Positions 12,251 to 25,272 of a stretch of DNA of 64,000 nt are shown here, one piece after another. Under the pieces are notes generated by a model. That model was not told the DNA's origin. It saw only the letters and a program-made list of their open reading frames with translations, and searched no databases. Numbering within the stretch: position 1 is the first letter of the stretch; the number at the start of each line of letters is the position of its first letter. Origin of the DNA: Litoditis marina (lineage: Eukaryota > Nematoda > Chromadorea > Rhabditida > Rhabditidae); assembly GCA_964036275.1 (NCBI GenBank), contig OZ038434.1:13305259-13369258 (forward strand). The letters run 5' to 3'. A program made the position numbers and the translations under genes.

Positions 12251-12836
12251 TTGTATGAAAAAACGATGTGAAGTGAGAAACGATTAGATTTTGAGATTGA
12301 ACTGCATGGAATATAGAAAAGGAGGACAATAACTCAAGAGGGAAATAAAAAATCTAATCTCGCAATTTTCATGATCATCCTAACACACTAATTCAAAAAA
12401 AGTGCTAAATCTTTGAGAACATAAAAACGTATCTCAAACAAAAATCTGCTATACTGAGTCAATCGCACAGTCACGTGAAACATGCTAAAACACATCAGAA
12501 CTTGAAAACGTGAAACGACAAAGTGCACACTTCCTCATTAGAATGCTAACTTTAGGTGAATATTCAATAAACTTCTAGTGTACTCGATTCTGTTAACAGT
12601 TGTGAATCAGTGGTGGGAACTTGCCATATTAGGACGTTTCATCTAATGTTTGTTAGTTTCATTTAATATTTGTTAGTTCTTTTTGAGTACGAAACCAAGA
12701 GGTTTTGGAACCATGAAAATTGCGAGATTAGATTTTTTATTTCCCTCTTGAGTTAAGTCCTCGTTTTCTATATTCCATGCAGTTCAATCTCAAAAGCTAA
12801 TCGTTTCTCACTTCACATCGTTTTTTTTATACAAAT
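12251..12836. mobile_element. fold-back element with 124-bp inverted arms
   Basis: The left arm 12251-12373 and right arm 12712-12836 are near-perfect reverse complements (both contain GATGTGAAGTGAGAAACGAT and GGAATATAGAAAA, read in opposite directions). The loop is about 340 bp and itself contains one copy of a dispersed MITE (12464-12580), so one element appears nested in another. No coding sequence. Confidence 0.85.
12464..12580 (+). mobile_element. palindromic MITE family, copy 1
   Basis: Member of a four-copy family in this window. Shared blocks are CACAGTCACGTGAAACATG, GACAAAGTGCAC and TTAGAATGCTAACTTTA. Other copies lie at 34730-34850 (reverse), 42930-43060 and 61809-61952. Confidence 0.7.
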
Positions 12837-12956
12837 AAGTGGTAAGTTTGACGTTGAGGTATTTGTGAGCGAATTCAAGTGTTCGCCCCGAAAATTTAAA
12901 TCACACTTTCCAGTAGACAGGCGACACGTGTCGCATTAAGGTCGCAAGGCCGTTGT

Positions 12957-13028
12957 GCCTGCATGGCCGAGTGGTCTAAGGCGCTGTTGTGATGAGCCAC
13001 CGATGGTTCAAATCCCGTCTACTGCAAA
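12957..13028 (+). pseudogene. tRNA-Leu-like sequence
   Basis: A box TGGCCGAGTGGTCTAAGGCG, as in tRNA-Leu, and B box GGTTCAAATCC are present. The anticodon and variable arms are disordered and the acceptor stem pairs only in part. Probably a pseudogene or tRNA-derived SINE. Confidence 0.5.
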
Positions 13029-14422
13029 AGTTTTACTTCTATGCCTACTAGCACTTTTGTGACATTTTAACATAACTACCGCAGATGCTATATCTTTTAA
13101 GATGTGATGAACATCACAATATGCAGTTTTCAGAACGAAACATTTCCGTAAACCGCTAACGAGAAAAAAAAAACTTTGTTTATAGAGATATCAACATGAA
13201 ACTCAGTCCGTGACAACATATCCACCAGCAGAGTGAACTCTGAAAATTTGAAGAGAATTCATCCAGCATCTCTCGGAAAATATACGGAATAGGTCAATGC
13301 AGCCGTCGCCCTAGCCGTCGCCGTCGCCGCCGGAAGTTATTTTTGCGAACCGCTATTTTCAATAACTTCACAATATTCTAGACAAATTAAAAGCATTTTG
13401 AATATGTTATACATTTTTTTCTTCTCTATCTCTCTCCATCAAAACCGAAAAAAATGATCCATCCATTTTTGAGAAAATGTAATTAATCGTTTTTGAAATC
13501 CCGCATTTCTGTGCACAAAAACTAATCTGCGCAGCGCTATCGCGCTGCGCGCGATACCGTGTATACCCAAACACTTTCTCAAGTGAGTAGTCATTTAAAA
13601 CAAGTTAATCGAACCAGAAATTTTTGCTGATGTTTCTCTACGTGATCGTTCACGTCTAGAATAGAAAACACAGTCTTTTCTCGTGAATTATTGAATTTTG
13701 ACCGAATACCCTCTATGAACTCACGTTCTTACCTTTTCGCGAACACTTCAATCACTTAGAAAGCGATTAATCAGCTGCAATTGTCGAGTAAAAAGCAACT
13801 TATGTTAAAGTGTAAGTTAATCAAATAATGGTTGGCAACTTGGTCGAGATCTAGCTGAAATACGTCTTCGATAACTTGGGGCAAAAAACTAATCACATAT
13901 GTTCAGTTATTTCATTACATAACGTTAAGTGACAGACAGACAGACTATTCATTAAGACGCGGTAATTTCATACTAAAGGTGTTTGAATGATTTGATACTT
14001 GAACCAAGGACTCCAATATTTCTTTCAAACACTTTCACGTGGTTCGTGTAGTCTACATCATTCAAACTCCGACAGGATGCATTCGTGGTTCCCAGCGTCT
14101 TTTTTTTCAAACTACAACTTGGTTGAAGAAGGACGATTATGTGGACCAATCGCAACGCTTCAGTCCTTTAAACTGCAATACATTCTTCAATAGCAGTTTA
14201 AAGGATCGTTGACACGGGATTAGTCACATAGTCGTCCTGCTTTAAAAACAACTTCGCCTGATAATGCGAAATAACAATAGAATGAGAACATATTTCAACT
14301 TTACGACGATGTTTGAGTAATGGACTGGTATTTTGCTTATCTAACTGTGTTATCTTACTATTTCATTCAATTTTGTTCATTACTATATTTTCTCTCCCTT
14401 TCTTTCAGTTTATTTCCAGCAA

Positions 14423-17400
14423 ATGACATGGGAAGCAAGAAATTTCTTTGTCTGGATATATATTTTGTTTGAGATGATTATTATTCCTATGAACGTATAT
14501 CTTCTAATTCTCTGCTTCAAAAGAAACTCTCTTCACCCCAGTTTTAGGTGAGCAATTCGCTGCGGTTAATCTCACCAAACCAGCGAGATCGCACAGAAAC
14601 ATCTTGCAAGAATCTGTGGGATATAGCTCGTCTGAATCTATCAAATTATCTGGAGGTTTAGGCATTATGAGATAGGCGAGGCAATTTGTGAACTTCGTTC
14701 ACTAGGGTGGCGTATCAATCCCTCGACATCATATGAGTTTCTCACGAGATACCTCATGAGCTACTCGTGAGCTTTGTGAGGGATTGGTACGCTGCCAGGT
14801 ACCTAATATTTTGAACGCACAAGATACTAGATTTCGAGCGAGCATGATCACTTTGAGAGCTCGAAAATATAATTCAGCTCCCAATCCAGATCTGATACCC
14901 ACACAGTTCGAACGTAAACAAAAGTTTCTTCAATCTGAACAACAATGGAGCAAAATGGAAAGTACACTGTTTCAGAACTTTCGTCCTATTCGTCATAATT
15001 TCTTCATTTTCACATGATGCTCGACTGATACACAAGATTGTCGCCACTTTTGTAGATGTAAGAAAATTCTCCTACGCGAACAGTTTGTGTTTCGGTGATA
15101 ATGACAGAACAACTACTGCATCTGAAACTACCACACCTTTGTACCGAATTTTACAGGTAGTAATGATGTACTAGCAGTACATTTCTGGCCATTTAGTTCA
15201 TTATGTCGAACTGTGCACAGTCGTTAGTAACGTGAGAAATCACTGCAGTTATCACCCACAACTGAAAATAAAAATTCAGGTCCCAATCGATACGTCATTC
15301 TCATTCCGACTGTTCAACGCAATGTTTTATGTATTTGCGTTCAATGTAATGATTGTGGAGCGTCTGATGAGCACAATTCGCTTGGAAAACTATCATAAAC
15401 AATCTAGTTTGAAAGTTTATCTTATTGCTGTCCTATCTGTGAGTTGTATCATCTTGTCCGTAGTCTTGTCCTTGTCCGTCAAAAACAATAGCTTTTTATC
15501 TTAAAAGGGGACAGAAAGGAAAGTTTATATGAAAGAGCTGCTTAAGAGAAACTGATATACTTTATTACTCAAACTTATGAACCCAATTTGCATACGGTTT
15601 CCATGTTTTAGTCTGTTTTAGGGCGAGCAACTTTATGTTTAGGCACCCCGGGGTACCTAAACTAGCTTTCCATTCTGTCCTCCTTCAAGAGTTTCGGAGA
15701 AAATCGATGCTATTCAATTAATGTATAAGGAAATATAAAGTTTTAGTCAAGTGTACATCTTTTCAGCCTATCATCGCATTTTTCTTCACTGCCATCGAGA
15801 ACAAGGAATCCGCTCGTAAGTTCAGTTCGATCGCAGGTGCAAACTTTCGATGACTTCCATTATTTCATCATTTATACACGTTTTCACCTGTTGTAAAATT
15901 ATAATCATGCATAATTAGGTTACTGAGCTTGGTTACAGAAAGTTTTCAAAAATCAAACAGTGTTCTGCTTGAATTTGTAGGTAGAATCACTCATTGATGC
16001 AAAGATGATAAAGATAACATACTGTAGCAAGAAACAATAGAACACAACGAATGTTATGGAAAAATGCTCGAAATATTTGTATTATAAGTTGAAACCTCAG
16101 ATGAAAAGTCAAGGGACTATTAGGCCCTAAATGGGAGATTTGGGTGAAAAGGCCCGCGAATCTGATATCGACCACGCTTTTATCAATTTTAAATGCAATT
16201 TTGTTGCACTACTCTAGATTTTCTTCAATTTCCCGAGTGAGTACACTAGGGTGAGCAGGAAAAAGAAACTAAATCTAGTATTTGAGACGAAAAATGTCAT
16301 TCTACGCGGCCCTATTAGGTGATTTCGGGTACGAAAATCGCCGAGCTGAAAAGAACCTTTTAGGCCCTTGACTTCTCACCAATGTTGTTTTTTCAAGAGG
16401 CATTCAGAATACTACATACATTACATTCAGTTCTACATATAGTTTTTTGCAATACAACTTTTGGTTTTCAGCACTGATTTCTCTCTTGGTACCCGCATTC
16501 TATGTCATAACCTCTTTATTCTGTTCGATTACTGTTTGCTTTCTATTAAAATATAATCGATATGCTCGTACCAGAATGTCACACCTTCGACTGAGCTCGA
16601 AGTATGAAGCTCAACAAAACATTGGAATTACTTCAGTCTTGATACCGTTGAGTAAGTAGAGAACATTTATGATAAATTGGTCTCACTGAACAGGAATCGG
16701 TCGATTATAAAAGAAGATTAAGGGTTTTTTTAAAGGTTATTTTTATGATTGTTTGTAGTGAACCCGCGTAAAACTATCAATGTTTATTCATGAGTTTGTA
16801 CAAAAGAACACAAATCATGAAAAACTAGGAGCCCTAAGGAGCAGAGCGGCAATATTCTACCTACAAACAAGGGAAACAAAAAAACTAGTAGGTTTAATGA
16901 AAATGTTACACAAATCTCCGGAAACAGACAGAACGTTTTAAACTATTATGTAGATACCAATTAGTTCGTGAAACACACTATTCAGTTTATCCGAACTAGA
17001 TCGGACGTCAATAGAAATACAACTTTTCAGCTATAAATGATTTGGTCGGTCGAATTCTGCAGGCTTTCATCACTATTTATTTGAATTTTGAATTTGACTC
17101 GGAATTGGGTATAATACTACTCAATGTAGACGATGTGGTGAGTTTTCGATTATACAATTTTTGAGTGATGCCTCATAGTCAATGGACTGTCTGTGAAATA
17201 GCTGGCCCCGTAGTAATGTCACATGGAAAAGTGACCTTTGAGCTGGACTATCTGATCACCATCTGAGCCAGGTTGTGGTTACCTATACTTTGCTTAAACA
17301 TACGAAGTAGGTCACTATGTGGTCAGAATGTGACTTTTCTCGTAGGATTGCGTGGGCGTTCTTTATATAATATCCAGGTTTTCGATTAGGTTGAGCTCAC

Positions 17401-18549
17401 TACTTAATGATAATAATAATGAGTTTATCAATATTCTGTATAACAATCGAATTAGCGACGAGATGATAACTCATGAATTGATGTCTAAAAACAAAAAACT
17501 AATTAAACAGCGAGTAATACATTAAAGTTCATATTATTCAGAAGATAATAAACGCGATTGAAGATGAGCACATAGGAACGTGAGATGCCTATTTACTAGG
17601 TGGTAGGGGTTTCCATGATGGGTTAATGTGATAACGGAACCCATAGCGATCAAAGTACACATCAGAAACAATTGGGGCAAGATGAGAATGTAATTGATAG
17701 CAACCATGGAAAGCACTGTAACGTTCACGCATAGGAAACTTACTGCGATGCATGTCATACAAAGCAATAACATTTTTCTCAACAAGTTGCAACGATACAG
17801 CATCAAGTGCACTGATACGGAGAGATAAGGGCTGGGGGTCTGGAGACGGAACACGTGTAACAGAAACTTCAACGGGAGGACTTGGTACTATTTCAGTGGA
17901 AACTGTTTCTTGGATAATATGATCGTCAATATCAGTTGTTAGCACTTGCATGACTTTGCTACGGTACCTGGTTGTATTATCTAAAACGTTATGTCTATAA
18001 CTTCAATACAAGTAGTAAACTACTTAATAACTACGTTAACAACATTGATAAATAAATTAACAGCGTCGTGGAACAGCATAGTCGGAACTTAGAGACAAAA
18101 TGATGCAACTTACCTTAAACATTCAGTTATCCTAAATTCATAAAATGTCGCTTATTTCGTAGTTTTCGCCTTATTTCGTGCTATTTCTAGCGTGTAATTT
18201 AATATTTTAAATAACATAATCATCGTATTACCTCTATTTTCATATGATATACCCTTTTCTTTATTTCTCATTTTTACGCAACAACTACGTTAAGTTAAAT
18301 TACTCAAAGTACAAACAAAAAAATGAGACCAACCAAAGTGTTTTTGATGTTTGTGATGATTATCAGCGATACACAATAAACTTGTTTCAGATTTATCAAG
18401 AAATCCGACTATGTTATTGCGTCGGAGTTCTTCTTATAATATCCCCTAAACTCCGAAGAAAGTTTCTCAAGACTCCAGAAGTTGTGGTCGACCCGGCCGA
18501 AAAGCAAACCGATAACTATTTCCAACAGTTATCTCATGCATGGGCATAG
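14423..18549 (+). CDS. Sre-like serpentine chemoreceptor, paralogue B (7 exons, 286 aa)
   Basis: Seven-transmembrane chemoreceptor of the same family as A but clearly diverged. Exons: 14423-14547, 14976-15057, 15280-15438, 15767-15815, 16472-16651, 17031-17137 and 18391-18549; 287 codons including stop, all phases matching the paralogues. Exon 1 has FFVWIYILFEMIIIPMNVY; exon 3 has VERLMSTIRLENY, with two residues fewer than A; exon 4 is six nucleotides longer than in A. Exon 5 carries LRLSSKYEAQQNIGI; exon 7 ends DNYFQQLSHAWA. TTTCCAG sits three bases before the ATG, consistent with spliced-leader addition. Intron 6 is 1253 bp and holds a minus-strand retroelement relic (17589-17951). No lesion is visible, so it should be functional. 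Confidence 0.78.
17589..17951 (-). pseudogene. retroelement ORF1-type C-terminal fragment in intron 6 of receptor B
   Basis: A 120-residue open frame antisense to the receptor. Its C-terminal part (HRSKFPMRERY ... VYFDRYGFRYHINP) resembles the end of the longer antisense protein at 33134-34096 (HCEKFPKMSVED ... YYELYDYKIVPA). Both have a TAATAATAAT-type run just beyond their 3-prime side on the minus strand (17408-17420 here), as a LINE tail would. I read it as a 5-prime-truncated relic of the same retroelement family. The match was made by eye. Confidence 0.4.
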
Positions 18550-18949
18550 AAGATGGTTCCAATTTGGTCCAAATTTTGTCGTCATCACATTGCCCTCTAA
18601 AGTAATATTTGATTGATTTTTTGATTCAATACGCATTCAAATGAATAGAAAAAAAGTGGAAAAAGTAGAAACAAAGTACATTTAAAAATGGTAATTGTCA
18701 CAAAAATACAACCAGAAACTGAACAAGAAAAGAATGCTTGTCCATTTCTGGCTTTGAAACGCTAGGAACGAAAGTGGTTCAGTTTGAAAACGTAGTTTTT
18801 CTGTGTCGGGAGTGTCTTTGTAACAGTTTCCAAAATTGTCGAAGTAAAATATCCCAGAAAATCTTATTTGCGTTTCTTCATACCTCTACCTTCTCTACGT
18901 GACGTCTTGAGGTGATCGTGCGAACATTCTCAAATATGTTTCGGCCGAT

Positions 18950-20635
18950 TATATAGAACCATATAAGACGCAGCCAAATAAAAATATTTTGAAAACCGCT
19001 TATTTCAGAAACTTGCACACGAAGTGAGGAAATGGTTCCATAATTTTTCCTAATCCAGTGAATCAAGCCTCTACTGAGTAACATTTCACTGTATGGGCTC
19101 CCCCAGCATTTTATACCCGATTCGCACTTTGTATCTTGACAAAGTGTCCGGCCCGTGTTCCCCTCCGTGCAAGCGCACTTTGTACACGAATAAAGTGTGA
19201 CTGTTGGTTCTAACGTTTACCAAAATATTGCAAGTGGGTCTCTGTTACTAAAAATTGTATTCAAATCAGTTGGAGAGGGGCTATGTTGACTAATGAAGTT
19301 ATTATCTAGTTAATGTACATATTTTCAAACTATTCCACATCAAAACAGCACTAATTGTGAGAATTTTGAAGTTCCTGCACTAAATTAGACAATTTCACAT
19401 TAAAATACATTGGATTAAATAGTTTTTTTATCTATTTGAGTTTAAATCCGCTTATTTTCATTTCAAAAGAGCTAAATTACTGTTTTAATTAATGCCACGG
19501 TGTTACGTTATAAGCATTCGTTGTGGTGATGGCAGTCCCTTGACGCGACCGCTCGCATGAAGGACTTGTTTACTAGCCGCGACGCGACTGCTCGCGTTGA
19601 GGGCTAATCAGAGATAATCAGAGAACCGACCGAAGTTTTTCGTTCAAACCAGTGAATTTGCCGCAAATTGCCGGAGTCAGGGACTAACCGCTCGCGTGAG
19701 AGACGCGCGCGCGGTCAAATCCTGAATGGAGCAGTTCAAACGCGCGCCAGATTAAAACGACCGTACCACTACTTTCGCATTGCAGCGCGCAAGGTTGTTT
19801 TGAACTGCCGTGATGCACGCGCACGTAAGAAGGAGGCAGGCGCGGGCGAGGCAGGGCACCGCGCGCCTCTGCCATCGATCGATAATCGAATCTTTTCGAA
19901 ACTGTCTGGCGCGCCTTTCATTTAGCCGCCGCCCCAAATGACGGCCATTTGGCCACGCTGTCTTCTACCCACTGAATGCGCTAGTTTAAGAACTAAAAGA
20001 ACTGACTTAATAAAGTTTGAATGACTTCTATCTCTTACACAATGGTAATTTACTCGGTACTAGGTTTTTTGAGAAAGTCTGACTGAAAACTAAACAGTTG
20101 TGGAATTGTACGAGTAAAACTAATATAACAATAGAAAAGGAACTCAGTATGAATAGGAACTATGCATAATTATTCTATTGAAAATCAGTGCCGAAAAACT
20201 ATTCTGTTATATGGGAATCACCAAATTACTATTAATTGAAACATCATAGAAATTCAACAACCTCTGAATTAGGAAAAATGTTGAACAGTTTTCTAGAATC
20301 ATTCATTTTACTGATATAATGTGTTTAACGTGCTTTTGAAATATAAATTATATTTTGAAGCATTATTTTGTGGTTGAATGGTTAAATTAGGATGGGACCC
20401 CCCGCCGACAGTTTGTCACTTGACAAACTGTTGGTTCACTCGAACCGACAGTTTGTACGTTGACAGACTGATAATTCTTCCACAGAAATCGCAGTTGGAG
20501 CGCGTTTTTGGGAAATAGAGTGTTACTGAGTAAGAAAAGTGGCCGGGTATGAGATCGTCACTTGGTGTGCAAGTTTCTGAAATAAGCGGTTTTCAAAATA
20601 TTTTTATTTGGCTACGTCTTATATAGTTGGCGTTC
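18950..20635. mobile_element. 1.7-kb non-autonomous DNA element with long terminal inverted repeats
   Basis: The left terminus at about 18950-19085 contains AAATAAAAATATTTTGAAAA followed by CCGCTTATTTCAGAAACTTG. The same sequence occurs inverted at about 20515-20635 (CAAGTTTCTGAAATAAGCGG and TTTTCAAAATATTTTTATTT). Inverted ends of about 110 bp flank an interior with CTTTGTACACG and GACAGTTTGT palindromes and a GC-rich block (19500-19990) with GCGCGC runs. No transposase is visible, so it would need help in trans. It fills most of the gap between receptors B and C. Confidence 0.75.
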
Positions 20636-21420
20636 CATCTCTACCAATGTTAATATAACGTGTTCAATCGTGCATAAACATATTTCACAAGTTTTCCAAC
20701 TTGAACTCCCACAACTAGAAAAATACATGTCAACATTGTCAACTCATTGTAGATAAACATACGTTGAAGGCTTTGTGTACGCGAGTACCAACCTTTTGAA
20801 GGAAGTAAAGCCCAACGGTCGACGACGTTCACACGTTCAGAGCTGATCAATATGTCCAATCCTCTCACTGACATCAACACCCACCGCATTCTGTTCGATT
20901 GCGTTTATCTCTCTCACATTGGTAACCAGAATGTAAATGTTATTGTGTTAATAAAGTTTAACTTAATGGGCTAATAGGTTCAAAAAAGTTATAATAGAGT
21001 TAACATTAATCTAGAAAGAAAAGAAAAATTTTCCTACTTTATTTAAAGTTCATGGGTTAAATTTTGTTTGCATCGTTTCACATGGCATATAGTTTGTTTA
21101 GTTCCCAACTGGACTCGTATCCAGCCAATGTTGCATCCCTGGCACCTCTCGCGTTGCGTGTGCAGGGCGCCGGCTGGGCATTTTGCCAGATCAGGCCACA
21201 ATCAATAATCTTTCCAACAGCCAAATAAAAGTTTAACCAACGCATACATTTATTCCTTAGTTATGATATCTTTTCCCCTTCTAAAGAGATTGTATGAGAA
21301 ATTATATTCTTTAATGACAAGTTCACTTGAGTTTTCATTAAGAAATTCGGAAATTTTTTGCACACACTGAAATTTTCGTGATCGCCGTATATGGGCCGTT
21401 CCCCCGCGCTCCTCTAACGA

Positions 21421-21498
21421 GTCCATATGGCCGAGTGGTCTAAGGCGCTGGTTTCGACGTGGCTCTCCATATTTGTTGGTTCGACCCCCCTAGCTGCT
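21421..21498 (+). pseudogene. tRNA-Leu-like sequence
   Basis: A box TGGCCGAGTGGTCTAAGGCG is identical to the one at 12963, and there is a B box GGTTCGACCCC. The stems are degraded, so this is a tRNA-derived relic. Confidence 0.5.
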
Positions 21499-21797
21499 GT
21501 TATTTTGAAAACAGAGAATCATGGTCCAGAATGCTTGAATGGTTGCCAAGTCATAAGCTCCGCCCCCATTTTCATACAGTAAACGGAGTCCAGTTCGGAA
21601 CTAAATAGACTATAGCTGAATTCTCGTGGAAACATGTTTATTGAGTAAATCTATGCTGCATTCATGTTCAAATAGTTGGTCGAAGTTAAGTCGCTTGAAG
21701 AAATTAACGCTGCGTGCAGCCTTAAAATTCGGCACGTGTTGGTGTGTGTTTGTGGTTGTGTTGCATTATTTACATTATTACATTATTCACACTGCAG

Positions 21798-24700
21798 ATG
21801 CATGAAATTGACAAAATATTTGTCTGGTTTTATCTGCTCTTTGAGATGATCATAATCCCAGTCAACACCGTTAATATCCTTTATTGTTGGAAGAGAAACA
21901 GCCTTCCGCCAAGTTTTCGGTAAGTATAAAATAATATCCACTACTAATCATAGACATATATTATAGTCGATCGAAGTAAACCCAATGAGATCGTATAATA
22001 GTTAAAAATTTATGCACACAAGCTTCACGTTGAACACTATACGTTCTTTTTCCAGACCGTAGAGATGGCCAAGTTGCATATTTTTATTCAAGTTTTAAAC
22101 AAATTCAGTTTTTCAGGATCCTTGTGCTCGTCGTGCTAGTGGCCTCGTTCGTGAACGATGTTCGATTGATAGAGATGATTGGGTCTATTCTATTTGGGGT
22201 AGAGATACGAATTCATTACAGATATTAGTTTAATATTCATTCAAAATAAAAATATTTGTTGTCATTACGACTTTTGGATGTGATCATGAAAATGCGTGCT
22301 CAGTAAAAGGTTTTACTTTTTTCTTTTTTTTTTTAGAGTTGGGTATTAACAGTTAGCTCGTCGTTAATTGTGCGTTGATTCGTACACGAAATTCAGTTTG
22401 AATCCGTTTTTGTGTTAGGTTTGTTCCTTATTCGTTTCGGTCGGAAGTTCACATGGAATATGGCGAAATTTTCCAAAAACGTGGGAAGTCTGTGAGTATA
22501 ATTACATTGAAAGATTCCCACTCAACTTATAAGTTCCAGATTTCAATCCCGGAACTCGAAACATTTGATCTACGCGTATTTAACGTCCTGTTCTATGTTT
22601 TGGCGTCAAACGCGTTGATCGTGGAACGAGTTGTTGCCACAATTTATTTACAAAAGTTCAACGAGCCCTCGAGAATTATTATATACATATATGCATCTAT
22701 TTCGGTGAGTCAGCGGTTTCGCTGTAGAAATCTGTATAAAATAACTCTTAATGCACATCAAATTGTGGGACAAGTATAAAACAGTCGCGTGAATCAGTCT
22801 GCCGGGTAAACTCATGTACATTGAGTTAAAAGCGAAAAGTAGAACAATTGTTGGGCTGAAAACTGTACAGATGTGTAATTGTGGTTTGTGAAAAGTGAGA
22901 TTTAGGTTATCATTACAAGATCGCTCGAATACCTCACCTGCGTCTTTTCTGAGGAGTACTGCTTCTCTCATTTTAATTTCTTCCGCGACAAAATTTCGAC
23001 GGAGCAGTGAAAAACGAGAGACATGAGGAGGGCAGAATGAGCTCTGAGGGACTGAGGTCAAATGCATGAAACATCCCGGGCTGAATTAGCCGGTAAATAG
23101 CCGAATCGAGCTCGGGTGGCATCCCAACATGGCCCGGGATGTTTCAAGCAAACGGTCTCTGGTTGCGGGATATCCATGTATGGTGCCTCGCGAAGAAGAA
23201 CTATTTTCTTCACTAAAAATTTAGCCGATTTGGCAAAATGACTGCGGAGTTTCTGTGGAGAAAAATCATTTCTTTTACAAGGAACTTGTTTTTGTTTTTC
23301 AGCCTATTATTGCCTACATAGTATGCTCTTTACATACTCCACCTGGTGGGTTGAAATTCCATTCACACATTGAAAATGGCTACCGTAAACGATGTGAAGA
23401 TTCCCACACTCAGACATCAACACTTTTGTTCCCAACTTTTTGTGAGAACTTCATACCTCATAGGTTTGAGTAGAAAACAGACTTCACCTACTTCTCACAC
23501 GTTTGAGAGTTATGTTTTATCTGCTCAGTTTAGTGTGGTCTCGGTTCAAACTACAGTTCAATAAAAGTGAGCCGTAATCGTGTGTTTATATAATCTGAAT
23601 GATCTCTTCAAAAACAAATGTTCATATTTGGCCATCAGTATTATCCTACAAACTTCCTGGCACAATCATCGTTTCAATTGTGCAGTACTGCAGCAATGCG
23701 TATTATACAATGATGAGCGCGTAACAGAGTAAACAATACTTTACATTTTATTATTTCTCCTAAATCTACAATCATAGTTTGTAGTGCCATATATACCAAT
23801 GTGGAAAGACACGTGTTCATTTTTACATACATATTTATTGTTTCACTTCGCGTCGTTTCGAGGCGGTGATCATCATACATATCACATTATCGTCAAAACG
23901 TCTTATTTTGCAGTAGTGGTACAGTTGATTCCTCATGGTGGACGGTCGTATGTTCTAAGACATAGATCCAGTGACATGCCAAAAACGACAGTAGAACCAA
24001 CTGACGACGTTAATCGCGAAGAAACATTCTATTCTATTTTATTCTATAATAAAGTACACTTCACCCGGAAAATAAATAAATAAAGTAATCTGTGAGGAAT
24101 AACATTAAAACATCCATTCGTCAAAAGAGAAAGAATAGAAAATGAAAACAGAAGCGAGAAATGTTATCAGGTACTGTAATCACAGTATTTTTGGTCAGCA
24201 CAATGTATCATTCTTTTTTCAGTGCCTATGGCAAGATACATGTCCGTGTTTTTCGTGTGTCTGTCTATTTTCGGCTTCGTGACAGTATGGATTCTGCTAA
24301 AACAGAATCGAGCTGCTCGATCCAAAATAGCCGAACTCCGACTGGGTGCAAAATATCGGGCTGAGCAAAATATAGCCATCACCTCTATATTAGTCCCGCT
24401 CAGTGAGTGACGAATCATAATGAAATCAGATATAATAGAAGACGAATGTATCAAGGGAAGATGAGCAAATAAACAGAAATTATGGAGTTATGTTACCGTA
24501 GAGTAATTTTTAGTTTTTGGAGAAGGGATTGTTGTGGAGTTGTGGTCTAGACTGATAATTGATAACTTGCTACACTTTTGTGTTATTAACAAAACCAGAC
24601 GTCAATTCTCTATTCTTAACCATCACCTAGTTGTGGACTCTCTCACATGTGCGAAAAACTAAAATAACATTTTCATTCCCTCTCAAAAAATCGATTCAGC

Positions 24701-24953
24701 TCTGAACGATTTGGTCGGCCGCGTTCTGCAGACTTGTGCCACTGTCTATCTTGGTCTCGGACTGGATTCAGTTGAACTACAGACAATAGCCGCGAATTCT
24801 ATCGACATTGTGAGTATCTGGCTAATTTGGCTGGGATAGGGAGAACGCATAGAGTGGAGATAAGTAGCGATGAGATAGAGAAAGATATGAAAGAGAGAAG
24901 ACGAGAAAGAAAAATGAAAGTTTCCACCGAGAGAAGAAAAAGAAAGAGAGAGC

Positions 24954-25003
<50 letters not shown>

Positions 25004-25272
25004 AAGAAAGAGACAGTTCAGTAATTAAGTGATTTTGAAATAGTTGAAAAGAAGAGGCAGAGAGAGGGATAGTTTTCCCTTTTTAGACCTCTATCAAATT
25101 TTCAACCTTCCAGATCCACCTGGAAATTCGGCTTGTGTGTAGCATCGGAACTCTTCTGATTCTTTACCCAAAACTGAGGGCAATGGTTTGGAAAACTCAC
25201 TCTGAAGCTGAAAACTCTGCCGAAACAAGGACGAACGACTACTTCCAAATGATGTCTCAAGCATGGAAGTAG
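21798..25272 (+). CDS. Sre-like serpentine chemoreceptor, paralogue C (7 exons, 286 aa)
   Basis: Same family and exon plan as A. Exons: 21798-21919, 22117-22198, 22540-22704, 23303-23345, 24223-24402, 24700-24809 and 25114-25272; 287 codons including stop. Exon 1 (MHEIDKIFVWFYLLFEM) is one codon shorter than in A. Exon 3 has LIVERVVATIYLQKF. Exon 5 keeps KIAELRLGAKYRAEQNIAI, nearly identical to A. Exon 6 has LNDLVGRVLQTCATVYLGLG; exon 7 ends NDYFQMMSQAWK. CACTGCAG directly abuts the ATG. AATAAA at 25314 fits a polyadenylation signal 42 bp after the stop. Intron 6 contains a (GA)n run. The reading frame is intact. Confidence 0.8.
23068..23145. repeat. 14-bp perfect inverted repeat in intron 3 of receptor C
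   Basis: GAAACATCCCGGGC at 23068-23081 and its exact complement at 23132-23145. Possibly the core of a small fold-back element. Confidence 0.7.
24945..25002. repeat. (GA)n microsatellite in intron 6 of receptor C
   Basis: Almost pure GA dinucleotides over about 58 bp, flanked by purine-rich sequence. Confidence 0.9.

Noticed and set aside
22427..22497. Extra exon in receptor C between exons 2 and 3
   Set aside because: It resembles diverged sequence near 63495-63560, which is intergenic, so it is more likely a repeat. The phases already join without it.
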